This document shows positions 17,065-25,361 of a DNA stretch of 64,000 bases, in pieces (positions within the stretch are counted from its first letter, which is position 1; each line of letters starts with the position of its first letter). The position numbers and the translations under genes are program-made. The notes below the pieces were generated by a model. That model was not told the origin of the DNA. It was given only the letters and a program-made list of their open reading frames with translations, and did no database searches. This DNA is from Hominiventricola filiformis. GTDB lineage: Bacteria > Bacillota > Clostridia > Lachnospirales > Lachnospiraceae. The stretch covers positions 151,355 through 215,354 of the forward strand of contig NZ_JAJEPS010000005.1 of NCBI RefSeq assembly GCF_020686965.1, written 5' to 3'.

Positions 17065-17550
17065 TTATTCGAGTTCAGGTTCCCAAGGGGTATCTTCCTC
17101 ATAAGGCGCAGCCTCCTTTTCATTGTCAGTGGACTTGTCGGCAGCCCGTACCGTCAGCAGAAGGGCATCTTCCCCGACATCGCTGCTGTGGGACTTTTGG
17201 GCTCGTTTTCTTTTGCATCGTTCCACGGCTTTGTCATAGTCGTAGCCGATACCAGCTTGCAGCTTGTCCGCAATTTTACGTAGCTTTTCTGCATGGTACT
17301 CATAGGTAGCACGATGGAATCCAGTCAGCTCCCACTGATCGCACACCGATTCCAGAAGCCGGACATAATCCCGCAGTGCGTTGACTGTTTTGTAGATATC
17401 GCCATAGCAGGTAGTAAAGGTATGGACGCCATCAAGATCCCGAAAGCAAAAAATCAGTTCTTCCCCCAAAAACTGTTCCAGTTGGACTGATTGTGCGATC
17501 ATTGGCCGAAAAGCTTCCTGGGGCAGTTCGGGCAGTCTGTTCTCATCCAT
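17065..17550 (-). CDS. Hypothetical ICE accessory protein
   Basis: 161 residues from the ATG at 17550, with GAGGAGG 7 bases upstream. Its start overlaps the end of the next upstream gene by 8 bases. Helical body (YKTVNALRDYVRLLESVCDQWELTGFHRATYEYHAEKLRKIADKL) and a low-complexity acidic tail (residues about 135-161). No recognised domain. The 175 bases after it hold only an uncertain basic ORF. Confidence 0.6.
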   Translation of the reverse strand: MDENRLPELPQEAFRPMIAQSVQLEQFLGEELIFCFRDLDGVHTFTTCYGDIYKTVNALRDYVRLLESVCDQWELTGFHRATYEYHAEKLRKIADKLQAGIGYDYDKAVERCKRKRAQKSHSSDVGEDALLLTVRAADKSTDNEKEAAPYEEDTPWEPELE

Positions 17551-17971
17551 TGCTATCCTCCTCATGTTCCGGTATTGGCGGCTGTGGGCCTAAGCCTGCC
17601 GCAAACATCTGCACAGCGGTACGGTAACCAGAGGCGTATGCCTGCTCCAATACAGCAGAATTGCGGCATTGTACCGCAGTCTGATACTGTTCAAAAGCGA
17701 TGGATGCCTCGTTGGAGAGCAGCGGGAGCAGAGCTTTTTCTTTCTGTTGTACTGCCTGATTAAAAGGTGTGAGGCGTTTATCAAGCTTGAACACATCTGC
17801 TTCATATTCGCCATAATAGAGCGAAGTGAGAAAGCGTGGGTCTGCCGGAAAGGATATAGCAGATGGTGCAGGGCGGGAAAGCGCCGCCGCAATATCTTTG
17901 AGTGTGTTGATCAGTGCAGGGAGCTGAACATTAAAAAATCTTTGCCCCATTGCTGTTTCGTGTAAATTCAT
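17543..17971 (-). CDS. Hypothetical protein, possibly DUF6809-like
   Basis: 142 residues. The helical pattern with an N-terminal FFNVQLPALINTLKDIA and a C-terminal AYASGYRTAVQMFAAGL resembles the DUF6809 group of small Clostridial proteins, but I cannot verify this. Overlaps the 17065-17550 gene, so the two are translationally coupled. Confidence 0.55.
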   Translation of the reverse strand: MNLHETAMGQRFFNVQLPALINTLKDIAAALSRPAPSAISFPADPRFLTSLYYGEYEADVFKLDKRLTPFNQAVQQKEKALLPLLSNEASIAFEQYQTAVQCRNSAVLEQAYASGYRTAVQMFAAGLGPQPPIPEHEEDSNG

Positions 17972-18006
17972 AAAATGAGGCCCCCTTTCTAAAAGCCATT
18001 TGCCTT

Positions 18007-18690
18007 TTACTGTTCCCTGGCAATCCGGTGCAGGTCTGCTAACAGGTGCCGGTTATTCTGCTCATACTGAGGCTGAAAAGGCTGGTCTAAATCAAAATTG
18101 TAATAGCGGTAGTAGATCACCTTGAATACAATGCCCTGCCGCATGTCAGGGTCAATGGCGCGCATCAGTTTGCCCAGTTCGGTGGCGATCTCATATTCCC
18201 GCTTTACATATTCTTTGTCTTCCCTCTTAAAATTCTGATACAACCAGTCCTTGACGGATACCCGGCTGCCGGTAAAGTGGCTCCGGTGCCGGTCCAGACA
18301 CAGGCAGTATTCAAAATCACGGCCACGCTCCCCTGGACCTACGGTAAGAGGATAGATACGGCAGGTACGGGTACGGGCAGGGTAGACGGAACAGCGCCCA
18401 TCCATAAGGAAGATACAGGGGCCGTTTGGGGCTTTTGTCTTGAGCATATAGATAGGGAAGCCTTCTTCGGTCAGTGGTTCCGGTTCGCAGTAGCGGAACA
18501 GGAAATCCTCTATTCCTTCAATGGGCTCACCTTTTGTTCGGAGATAGCGAGCCAGGCGGTAGGCGTCCAGACTCTCCACCATTACACAGCCTTCGATATT
18601 GCGGCAGCACGCCCCGCATTGACGGCAGGAAAAGGTAAACTGGTCTTTGGGGCGGACTGGTTGAATTTCATTCATGATTTCTTCGTTCAT
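18007..18690 (-). CDS. YkgJ-family cysteine-cluster protein
   Basis: 227 residues from the ATG at 18690, with GGAGG upstream. The N-terminal CRQCGACCRN, the central NGPCIFLMDGRCSVYPARTRTCRIYPL and a later CLCLDRH provide the conserved Cys set of the YkgJ/UPF0153 family, believed to bind Zn or Fe-S. Its role in a conjugative element is unknown. A terminator hairpin stands right upstream of its ribosome-binding site. Confidence 0.8.
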   Translation of the reverse strand: MNEEIMNEIQPVRPKDQFTFSCRQCGACCRNIEGCVMVESLDAYRLARYLRTKGEPIEGIEDFLFRYCEPEPLTEEGFPIYMLKTKAPNGPCIFLMDGRCSVYPARTRTCRIYPLTVGPGERGRDFEYCLCLDRHRSHFTGSRVSVKDWLYQNFKREDKEYVKREYEIATELGKLMRAIDPDMRQGIVFKVIYYRYYNFDLDQPFQPQYEQNNRHLLADLHRIAREQ

Positions 18691-18702
18691 TTTGTTCCTC
18701 CA

Positions 18703-18742
18703 TAAAAAGAGCCGTGACGGAATGGTATCCGCCACGGCCAGA
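18703..18742 (-). terminator. Terminator upstream of the YkgJ-like gene
   Basis: GCCGTGACGG pairs with CCGCCACGGC around an 8-base loop. On the minus strand it is followed by CTTTTTAT. It would end the transcript of the 18795-19040 gene or attenuate entry into the YkgJ-like gene. Confidence 0.7.
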
Positions 18743-18794
18743 ACTTGTGGAATAGTCAGCGGGAGCCGGCTGTTCCAATCCATTTACAGTCCCT

Positions 18795-19040
18795 TCACGC
18801 ACATGCGGCCAATCTCACAGGGAGCGGACTGACAGCCGCCAGCGGAAAAGGGGACATGGACAGATGGTAGTGGGAGTTCTGCGTTTCAAAACGGACGCAA
18901 TCCTCCGACTCCTCCAGAATCGCCACCACACGCGAAGTGTGGTAGATGTTTCCTCCGGCGTGCAGAAGCGCACCCCGCCCAACAGACAGTGGACGTAGCA
19001 GAGAACCATTCAAAACGATCTGTTTCTTTTCTTTCTTCAT
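18795..19040 (-). CDS. Small hypothetical protein
   Basis: 81 residues, starting MKKEKKQIVLNGSLLRPL, with a GGAGG site 10 bases before the ATG. Mostly beta by eye (GNIYHTSRVVAILEES, VRFETQNSHYHLSM). No family recognised. It lies between the sigma-like gene and the YkgJ-like gene in the same direction. Confidence 0.55.
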   Translation of the reverse strand: MKKEKKQIVLNGSLLRPLSVGRGALLHAGGNIYHTSRVVAILEESEDCVRFETQNSHYHLSMSPFPLAAVSPLPVRLAACA

Positions 19041-19103
19041 TCGGTTTGACCTCCAATCTTTTTGAAAATGTGGATGTAAGGGTATTTCGTATCTGTAATG
19101 GGT

Positions 19104-19643
19104 TTACCCATAGCAAATGTCCAACAGCACATCATGGACTTCGGCCAGAAGCTCTTTAATGCGCCGCATAGGAACCTTCTGGGTGCGGGCAATCTCACGG
19201 ATACCATAGCCGCCCTGTTTCAGATGCACAATATCCATTTGCTGCTTGGATACTCTGCCGGCCAGTTCGTGGAGCAGAAGATCCATTTCCAACTGCTGCA
19301 TGATTGGGTCATGGGCAGGAATGGTATCTTCTAAAGGTGCACCATCAGGATATAATCCGACATGAATACTGAGAACCTCCATATTGCGCTTGCGGCGCTC
19401 CTGGGTACGGAAGTAATCGAATAAGCAGAATTTCATTCTCCGATTAGCGATGGTGGAAAAAGTGAACTGTTGTGCGGTGAGATCAGAAAAGTAATCCCGA
19501 ACGGCTTTCAGATAGCCGAAAATGACTACATCGTAAAATTCATCTTCTGGCAACCGGTTTTCGTTCAGAAACTTATAGACCAGGCTATGATGGGCGGTGG
19601 CAAATGCCTGTTGTTCTTTGGTTAATGGTACTTCACATAACAT
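19104..19643 (-). CDS. Sigma-70-family-like regulator
   Basis: 179 residues from the ATG at 19643, with GGAGG upstream. Region 2-like segment near residues 35-90 (DVVIFGYLKAVRDYF, FSTIANRRMKFCLFDYFRTQERRKR) and region 4-like helix-turn-helix near 145-175 (DIVHLKQGGYGIREIARTQKVPMRRIKELL). It is one of two such genes inside the element. It may direct polymerase to ICE promoters, but I could not identify a matching promoter set. Confidence 0.7.
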   Translation of the reverse strand: MLCEVPLTKEQQAFATAHHSLVYKFLNENRLPEDEFYDVVIFGYLKAVRDYFSDLTAQQFTFSTIANRRMKFCLFDYFRTQERRKRNMEVLSIHVGLYPDGAPLEDTIPAHDPIMQQLEMDLLLHELAGRVSKQQMDIVHLKQGGYGIREIARTQKVPMRRIKELLAEVHDVLLDICYG

Positions 19644-19661
19644 TGTATTTTCCTCCTTAAA

Positions 19662-19710
19662 TAAAAAAAGAGGGATACCTCCGGTGTGTTCAACCGAAGG
19701 CATCCCTTTG
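19662..19710 (-). terminator. Terminator upstream of the sigma-like gene
   Basis: On the minus strand AGGGATGCCTTCGGT pairs with ACCGGAGGTATCCCT and is followed by CTTTTTTTAT. It ends the DUF932 / 19747 transcript just before the sigma-like gene, which needs its own promoter or read-through. Confidence 0.8.
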
Positions 19711-19746
19711 TTCATGTGTCATGTGGCGCAGGTCACATCAAGATAC

Positions 19747-20580
19747 TTATGCGGGCAGCTGCTCGCAGTCACCATTGATCTGGCTGACAGTATAGTGACC
19801 GTCTGCCGGCTCGTTGGTCATGGCGCCAGGCTCGATTACATAATCGCAGCCGGTGTCGCGCTGCTCCTCAGTGATTTCGGTACGCTGTTGGAGCAGGAGT
19901 TTGATCTGCTCCTTAAAACTGTTGGCGTAAGCCCGGATCTGAGCCAGTTCCTCGCCCTGGAAATCCTGCAGCAGTTTGAAGGTAGCAACACTGTAGTCAT
20001 TGGTGCCGTTGTTCTCACGCTTGAGACCAATCTGCACGATGCTTCCGCAGGTGGCGCGGCAGCGGAACATAAAAGCTCGATTCAAAAAGTCTTTGAAAGG
20101 TTTGATGCTGGTGGGGGGCAGATTTATCTGCAGAGGCATGTACTCTCCACTGCGGAGCAGGTAGAGTATACGCATATTTTTGCAGGCTTTTCCCTTGCTG
20201 CCATCAGGTGCAGAACCAAAGCGGTTCATTGCGCAGGTGGCGCAGGCACCGCCGGGTGTACCGATGCCGATCTTGCCATCCGCAGAAGAACAAAGCGGCG
20301 TGGTATCGTCATCGTACTCGCTGCCGGCCGGCCAGTAGGCGCAGGTGGCGTGGCTATGCAGAATGACGCCTACCAGAGTCTTTTCATAGTCAGGATTGTC
20401 CGGATCATCGGACGGCATCTCGAACTGGAGTGTGCCGCCGGCGGGAATCTTGACACGCGGAAAGCTCATCTGCAGACCATCGGCGTCCTCGGCCAGTTCC
20501 TCGGCGCTGAAATCGCTTTCGATCATAGTGGGGAGCATGAATTTTTCCTGTTTCATCAAATCGCTGTTCTGATTATACAT
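19747..20580 (-). CDS. Cys-rich protein of the ICE DNA-metabolism cluster
   Basis: 277 residues from the ATG at 20580 behind GGAGG. The N-terminal half has a beta-rich core with a probable metal-binding set (HSHATCAYWP, PLCSS, GGACATCAMNRFGS, KGKACKNMR). The second half is helical (FQGEELAQIRAYANSFKEQIKLLLQQR). It sits beside DUF932 and SSB genes, which suggests a DNA-handling role, but I cannot name the family. Confidence 0.65.
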   Translation of the reverse strand: MYNQNSDLMKQEKFMLPTMIESDFSAEELAEDADGLQMSFPRVKIPAGGTLQFEMPSDDPDNPDYEKTLVGVILHSHATCAYWPAGSEYDDDTTPLCSSADGKIGIGTPGGACATCAMNRFGSAPDGSKGKACKNMRILYLLRSGEYMPLQINLPPTSIKPFKDFLNRAFMFRCRATCGSIVQIGLKRENNGTNDYSVATFKLLQDFQGEELAQIRAYANSFKEQIKLLLQQRTEITEEQRDTGCDYVIEPGAMTNEPADGHYTVSQINGDCEQLPA

Positions 20581-20617
20581 AGTGGTTCCTCCTTAAAAAT
20601 GTGATGGTTGCAGATGG

Positions 20618-21691
20618 TCAGGCGGCCATCTGATTGATACGGTTCCACTGCTGCCGGGGCATGGACAGGATATTGTATCCGATCCCCTCCAGGGCAGTGG
20701 CGCGGTCATAGCTGTCCACATCCTGACTAAAGCGTGTTACGGCATTGGATAGCCCATAGAGGGTCAGATCCTTGCCTTCAATCAGACGCTGCAGAACGCC
20801 GGTGCTTTCTTCCTCGGTGATATTGAAATCCTTGCTTGCCAGACGGACAACACTGGGAATATCAGTGGTATTCATCTGGACGGTTGTGGCTTCACGCATC
20901 ATGCCGACTACCCGTGTAAACCGTGTTTCATCCACGGCGGCCATCACGGTATCCTTGATCTTCATGGCAAATGCGTGGTCATCAGCGGCCAATGTCTCCT
21001 GTGAGAACAGTTGGAAGTTTTCGTCTGCCTCATTGACCCGTCCGATGTGAGTACGGCGAGTCTGGGCATCGTTGACAACCATGCCGTTACTGCATACCAG
21101 CCGATAGACCAAAGGCTGGATGTTGACGGAACCCAGTCCAACCTCACTATTGCTGATGATAACGCCGGACTGCACGATGTCACCGGGTACAACTTCGGCT
21201 TCAAGCCGCTTGTTGACTACCTTGATGTACATACGGCTGTCCGTGATCTGGCAGCTTTCAAAATAGGCGTCCTCCATTTGCTGAATGACAGGAAGGACGA
21301 TTTCTGCAATGTCCAGGTTGTCAATGCGGCGATAGCGGTTGCTCAAAAACGCCCGTACAGTGCCATCCAGGGTGCGGACCATACGCTGGGTCGGTTCCCG
21401 CTGGAACCAGGAATTCACATTCTCCGCCAGCAGTTCCGGATAATCGGAAAGCATACGGTCATAGTAAGCAGCCGGAATCTTCAGATGTGTGCCGATCTGC
21501 CGATGGGCGATCTGGTTGATCTCCAGTGGCTCCACCAGTGGGTCATCGTGGTCATCAAAGGTGTGGAGATAAAGTTGAGAACCAAAAGGTTCTACTTGAA
21601 GCCGACGGGTATCAAGCAAATAGTCTTGCTTGAGTTTGGATTGGCGTTCAATCTGCTGTGCCATTTCCACGATGGTAAGTCCTGATTTCAT
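20618..21691 (-). CDS. DUF932 (phage/plasmid-like) protein
   Basis: 357 residues. Typical DUF932 features: LKIPAAYYDRMLSDYPELLAENVNSW, VRTLDGTVRAFLSNRYRRIDN, RLVCSNGMVV and a helical end with ALEGIGYNILSM. The family is found on phages and plasmids and is suspected of a DNA replication or recombination role, unproved. Next to ssb-like genes here. Confidence 0.85.
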   Translation of the reverse strand: MKSGLTIVEMAQQIERQSKLKQDYLLDTRRLQVEPFGSQLYLHTFDDHDDPLVEPLEINQIAHRQIGTHLKIPAAYYDRMLSDYPELLAENVNSWFQREPTQRMVRTLDGTVRAFLSNRYRRIDNLDIAEIVLPVIQQMEDAYFESCQITDSRMYIKVVNKRLEAEVVPGDIVQSGVIISNSEVGLGSVNIQPLVYRLVCSNGMVVNDAQTRRTHIGRVNEADENFQLFSQETLAADDHAFAMKIKDTVMAAVDETRFTRVVGMMREATTVQMNTTDIPSVVRLASKDFNITEEESTGVLQRLIEGKDLTLYGLSNAVTRFSQDVDSYDRATALEGIGYNILSMPRQQWNRINQMAA

Positions 21692-21736
21692 TCGTCAAGT
21701 TCACTCCTTTCTCTGTGTTCCTTGGCAGCAGAAGCA

Positions 21737-22552
21737 TTACCAGGACACCTGAATGCCCTGGGCAGTGACTTCAGCGGCCAGACCATTGCTTTCCAGAACC
21801 TCTGCCAGACGGGGCCAGTAGACCTTCTGGGGAAAGTTGTTCAGATGCTCCTGAGAAACAGCATCTTCGCCCTGCTCAATGCAGATATCACCGTCTTCCC
21901 GAAGCGTCAGTTTACTGTGCCCACGGGAATTAAGGTCGGAGATCAGTGCTTCCAGTACAGAGCGTCCTTGCGTTTCATACCAGATACGGGGATCAACAGG
22001 CTGCCTGTTCGGAGGTGTTGCATCATCCTCGTTAGTTTCTCCGCCGACCTTGGACAGCGGAACGATTTTGACCATATCGCATTTGATATTGGCGTTCTGA
22101 TCCAGTGTCACATCGGCGTGATCAAACTCGTCAATGCCAAACACACGGATTCGGCCGGTACCGCCATTGCGGATCAGCTGCTCCGGCTGCTTTTCACACC
22201 ACTCGAAGGTGGCTTGCGGATAAGCGGAGCGCAGATATGCCAGAATACGATGGTTGGTGTGGCGCACCAGAAGGTCATCGGAGTTGGTGCCGCCCAAGTC
22301 AGGAATCTCAAAACTTCGTGTTTGGATGCCTTCTGCATGGAGCTGTCTGGTGCGCTGTTGACGCTGGCGACGCCGTTGGGCCTGCTGCATATAGGGGAGA
22401 AGCAGGATCAAAACTACCCACAGTCCCCAGAGAGTGAAAACGCCCAGCAGCAGCCAGATCTGCCAGGGCCTGCGCACGAGAGCCATAATTGCGATGACCG
22501 CACCAATCAGGATCGTGATGCTGCCACTCAAAAGTCCTCTGTCATTATTCAT
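21737..22552 (-). CDS. Membrane-anchored hypothetical protein
   Basis: 271 residues from the ATG at 22552, chosen because AAGGATGG is well spaced. Two N-terminal TM helices (about residues 8-25 and 32-54), then a basic stretch (QQAQRRRQRQQRTRQ) and a soluble cytoplasmic domain of about 200 residues. No family recognised. Located between ssb and DUF932. Confidence 0.65.
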   Translation of the reverse strand: MNNDRGLLSGSITILIGAVIAIMALVRRPWQIWLLLGVFTLWGLWVVLILLLPYMQQAQRRRQRQQRTRQLHAEGIQTRSFEIPDLGGTNSDDLLVRHTNHRILAYLRSAYPQATFEWCEKQPEQLIRNGGTGRIRVFGIDEFDHADVTLDQNANIKCDMVKIVPLSKVGGETNEDDATPPNRQPVDPRIWYETQGRSVLEALISDLNSRGHSKLTLREDGDICIEQGEDAVSQEHLNNFPQKVYWPRLAEVLESNGLAAEVTAQGIQVSW

Positions 22553-22587
22553 GTTTGATACCATCCTTTTTTCTGAATTTGTTGGAA

Positions 22588-22652
22588 AACAAAAAAAGAG
22601 GGACCGCACCAAGCTTTCAGTTTCATTCTGAAAAACTTGATACGGTCCCTCT
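22588..22652 (-). terminator. Terminator of the ssb-like gene
   Basis: On the minus strand AAGAGGGACCGTATCAAG pairs with CTTGGTGCGGTCCCTCTT around a long loop, followed by TTTTTGTT. Lies 17 bases after the ssb-like stop. Confidence 0.8.
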
Positions 22653-22668
22653 TAGGAGCCGAAGTAAA

Positions 22669-23070
22669 CTACTCCGGCAGGGATTCACGGTCACCGTCCA
22701 ATACCTCCGCGGGAGGCAGTGCGGGTTCCGCCGTAATGTCCGGGTCATTCTCTTGTCTGTTCGCCGCGGCGGGCTGTTTGGGGAGAAAACCGAAGTCATT
22801 TAGACTGACCTTCAGTTTCTTTTCCAATTTGCCGTCCTTCATGCGAACATCTACCAGCCGCTGTGAGCCGGCAAGCCAGATCATACTGCCTTTTTTGACC
22901 TTGAATTGCATGAGCCGGGTGACATCTGCATCCCAGGCCCACACCTGATAGAACTGCGTCCAGTTTTTGGTGCGTTCCATCAGATCAAAGCATACATAGC
23001 TTTGTTTGGACTGGCTTTCTTTGGGTACGAGGTCGTTCATGACGCGCCCGAACACAAAAATCTGTGCCAT
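22669..23070 (-). CDS. ssb: Single-stranded DNA-binding-like protein (OB fold)
   Basis: 133 residues from the ATG at 23070, with GGAGTG upstream. The order AQIFVFGRVMNDLVPK, YVCFDLMER, TQFYQVWAW, VKKGSMIWLAGSQRLVDV follows the SSB OB-fold pattern, though divergent. The acidic, Pro-rich tail (residues 108-133) fits an SSB C-terminus but does not end in the usual DDDIPF-like motif. It probably coats transferred strands. The structured RNA at 23105-23262 lies upstream on the same strand. Confidence 0.75.
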   Translation of the reverse strand: MAQIFVFGRVMNDLVPKESQSKQSYVCFDLMERTKNWTQFYQVWAWDADVTRLMQFKVKKGSMIWLAGSQRLVDVRMKDGKLEKKLKVSLNDFGFLPKQPAAANRQENDPDITAEPALPPAEVLDGDRESLPE

Positions 23071-23104
23071 AACACTCCTTTCTGCCATTGGCATTATTAT
23101 CTAT

Positions 23105-23262
23105 ATAAAAAAGTGCCAGCAGTTTTTCGACCCTAAAAGGGCGCAAAAAATCACTGACACTTGCATACAAACTTAACAGCGTGTGCAATGCAGGCTTTTG
23201 GCCTACGGTACAGATCAAAAAGACCTGTATTCCCAAATGGGATACGCACAAAAATCAATTAC
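23105..23262 (-). ncRNA. Candidate structured RNA ending in a terminator
   Basis: Read on the minus strand from the predicted start at about 23262, there are five hairpins in a row. They are GTATCCCATTTGGGAATAC, ACAGGTCTTTTTGATCTGT, AGGCCAAAAGCCT, TTGCACAC...GTATGCAA, and a long stem GTGTCAG...CTGGCAC followed by TTTTTT at 23112-23107. A near-perfect promoter stands in front and no ORF with a ribosome-binding site fits. About 155 bases long. It could be a free small RNA or an attenuating leader of ssb, which starts 35 bases after the T-tract. Confidence 0.6.
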
Positions 23263-23268
23263 AGATAC

Positions 23269-23297
23269 AGTATAGCACTGCATCTTGTGCCTGTCAA
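23269..23297 (-). promoter_or_regulatory. Strong sigma-A promoter
   Basis: On the minus strand TTGACA (23297-23292), a 17-base spacer and TATACT (23274-23269). This is the best promoter match I found within the G+C-rich block and points at the candidate structured RNA. Confidence 0.75.
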
Positions 23298-23363
23298 GAT
23301 GTAAAACACTATATATAGATTTATAGCCAGCGACAAGTACGATATGTAGTAGTTGAAAAGGTT

Positions 23364-23972
23364 TTACTCTGTAAGATGGTTCATAACGCGGTAGTAGTCA
23401 TCCAATAGGTAGAACTGAGTCTTTGTTGGGGATGCCGTTTGATAGTCAAAGGTCAGGCCGTATAGGCTTCCGGTGCCATCTACTCCCAGAGGACCAAACC
23501 AGCAGGACATTGTATGGCCGTTGAAATACCATAGCTGCAGGTCATTATATTCCGATTCGGTAACGAGTCCTTTGCGTGCCAGCCGAAGGGCGTCATCTTC
23601 ACTGATCAAAGGATGGGACAGAAAATGGTGGTAGAGATCATCGGACATACCAAGTGCCTGCTGGTAGGTAAGCGGGTTGGGATTGTCCAGCCACCAGCGG
23701 GTCAGCGCTTCAAAGTCATGGACGACTGGGCGGGGCGTAAGGCTGCGGAATTGCTTTAGAAAAGCGATTACTGTTTCTGGAGCAGCTGGAGCTGGTATAG
23801 GTATTTCCTGTACACAGTCATTGAGAAAGGCAAACGCGATTTTTTCACCGGTTTTGTCCTCCAGCATCAGTCCGAAGCGCGACAAAGGAGCGAGCAGGAA
23901 ATGCTCCAGCGCAAAGTTTTCTTCCAGAAAGCGATAGACTTTATATTGTTCGATGGTATGGGGCTTATACAT
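23364..23972 (-). CDS. Hypothetical ICE accessory protein
   Basis: 202 residues from the ATG at 23972, with GGAGGG upstream. Contains a helical LTYQQALGMSDDLYHHFLSHPLISEDDALRLARKGL and a beta-rich end (TMSCWFGPLGVDGTGSLYGLTFDY). No recognised domain. Stops about 70 bases before the strong promoter of the next transcript. Confidence 0.6.
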   Translation of the reverse strand: MYKPHTIEQYKVYRFLEENFALEHFLLAPLSRFGLMLEDKTGEKIAFAFLNDCVQEIPIPAPAAPETVIAFLKQFRSLTPRPVVHDFEALTRWWLDNPNPLTYQQALGMSDDLYHHFLSHPLISEDDALRLARKGLVTESEYNDLQLWYFNGHTMSCWFGPLGVDGTGSLYGLTFDYQTASPTKTQFYLLDDYYRVMNHLTE

Positions 23973-24080
23973 AGGAAACCCTCCTTTCCTTGATCTACCC
24001 AATAAATAGGGACAGAAGGAATGTATTCTGCAAAATATAAGGAAATCAGGCGTTGGTCATTGTGATTTGCAAAATGCCCT

Positions 24081-24118
24081 TTAAGAAAGCGAGGTGGCTC
24101 AAAACCACCTCGCATTTT
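24081..24118 (-). terminator. Terminator of the 24145 gene
   Basis: GCGAGGTGG (24089-24097) pairs perfectly with CCACCTCGC (24105-24113). A T-rich tract follows on either strand, so it may work both ways. Confidence 0.75.
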
Positions 24119-24144
24119 TAGGATTCAGAGGACGGATCGGGATG

Positions 24145-24603
24145 TTACTCCGGCTCGCTGATTGCTTCATAGCCCAAAAAGCTGTTCGTTGAAAGGGCTG
24201 CGTCCAGATAGTCATTTCCCACGGCAGGCCGCGCCCCTTTCTGAAAGTAAAATCGGTAGGGTGCGCCTATTTTAAGCCGGGCCGATTTACTGAGAAGCAG
24301 TGTGATCTCTATACCATGGCTGTCTATCAGATGTACTTTGCGGTAGTGGCGGAGCATAGGTGTACTGATACCGGCGCAGATGCCTTCCACTACCTCGTAG
24401 TTCTTATGTGCTGCAGTCGCCCAGATCCATCGACAGGATATAAGACAGGCGCAGAGTACGACAATCCCCAATGCCAGCAGGATATGATCTTTAGTCGCCA
24501 CGCAGATGATGACGCTGATTCCCGCACTGGCGATTCCGGCCAGCAGAGTGAGCAGAAACTTTCGCTGCAATACGGTGGGAAAAAGAGTCCATTGTTTCAT
24601 CAT
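24145..24603 (-). CDS. Small membrane protein
   Basis: 152 residues from one of several close ATGs (24609, 24603 or 24600); 24603 has GAGGG at good spacing. Two TM helices (about residues 14-34 and 38-56) precede a soluble beta-rich domain (STPMLRHYRKVHLIDSHGIEITLLL, APYRFYFQKGARP). It overlaps or abuts the upstream gene. No family recognised. Confidence 0.6.
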   Translation of the reverse strand: MMKQWTLFPTVLQRKFLLTLLAGIASAGISVIICVATKDHILLALGIVVLCACLISCRWIWATAAHKNYEVVEGICAGISTPMLRHYRKVHLIDSHGIEITLLLSKSARLKIGAPYRFYFQKGARPAVGNDYLDAALSTNSFLGYEAISEPE

Positions 24604-24605
24604 GC

Positions 24606-25301
24606 TCATACCCTCTCAAAGATAATCTGCTGCCGCAGATAAAGATTGGCAACGGCTAATGTCACTGGCTTGCTGCTCTGGCTGATTTTGACCATGCTGG
24701 CAATGTTGTCACTGGTGGTCGTTTCATCTCCGTAGAGGGAATCCAAAAGCGCACATTCATTGGGGAGGCGGGAAATATTTTTATCTATGCACTTGATGAT
24801 CTCTGCAGTGGAGAGCAGGGCTTGGCCGGCAAGGCGCATGACCAGAACTTCGTATTTGGTGCGTTTATCTTTCTGGAACAGTTTCCGCGCAGCGGATACC
24901 GGAACATGTGCCAGCAGCGTCAGCTTGACAAAAGAGGCGAGCCGGAGGAAGAACGGTCCGCTGGTTGGGATAATGCTGAGCGAACCAAGCAGGTCATACA
25001 GAGCATCGTATTCTGTTTCACCGCTGCCGGATACCAGAAGACCGCGGGTAAGCAGTCGGTTTGTACAGTCTTCCCAAGAACGCTCGGTACAGTAACCGGA
25101 TGCGGTGGCTAGCTTTTCGTATTCTTGTGCGATGTCATCCCAGCGCAGGATTCTCCAGTTGAGCATGCTCCAAATCACCATTTCCTGCATATCGGCCATG
25201 TACTCCTGACCGCCTAACAGGATGATTGGACAACTGCGGTTGCAGCCGTTTGTCCTTCGTTCAAACCGGCCGACCGCAGTGTATAGGGTTTTGATTGCCA
25301 T
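24606..25301 (-). CDS. Hypothetical protein, possible DNA-binding
   Basis: 231 residues. An N-terminal NGCNRSCPIILLGGQEYMADMQEMVIWSMLNWRIL is followed by a helical segment in which the EEL-like ERSWEDCTNRLLTRGLLV could be a winged helix. The rest is helical. Coupled to the small membrane protein downstream. I cannot assign a family. Confidence 0.55.
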   Translation of the reverse strand: MAIKTLYTAVGRFERRTNGCNRSCPIILLGGQEYMADMQEMVIWSMLNWRILRWDDIAQEYEKLATASGYCTERSWEDCTNRLLTRGLLVSGSGETEYDALYDLLGSLSIIPTSGPFFLRLASFVKLTLLAHVPVSAARKLFQKDKRTKYEVLVMRLAGQALLSTAEIIKCIDKNISRLPNECALLDSLYGDETTTSDNIASMVKISQSSKPVTLAVANLYLRQQIIFERV

Positions 25302-25361
25302 ATTTCGATACCTCCTTTTTATACATATCCCTTACTGTTATTGATGCTGATTTTCAACAGA

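Noticed and set aside
16926..17102. 60-residue basic ORF on the minus strand (MRKIPLGNLNSN...) with AAGGAGG upstream
   Set aside because: The site and start lie inside the end of the 17065-17550 gene, where AAGGAGG encodes Lys-Glu; composition looks like out-of-frame translation. Not excluded, but unsupported.
22985..23251. 88-residue minus-strand ORF covering the structured RNA
   Set aside because: Starts at a non-ATG codon without a ribosome-binding site, spans a strong terminator and overlaps ssb in another frame.
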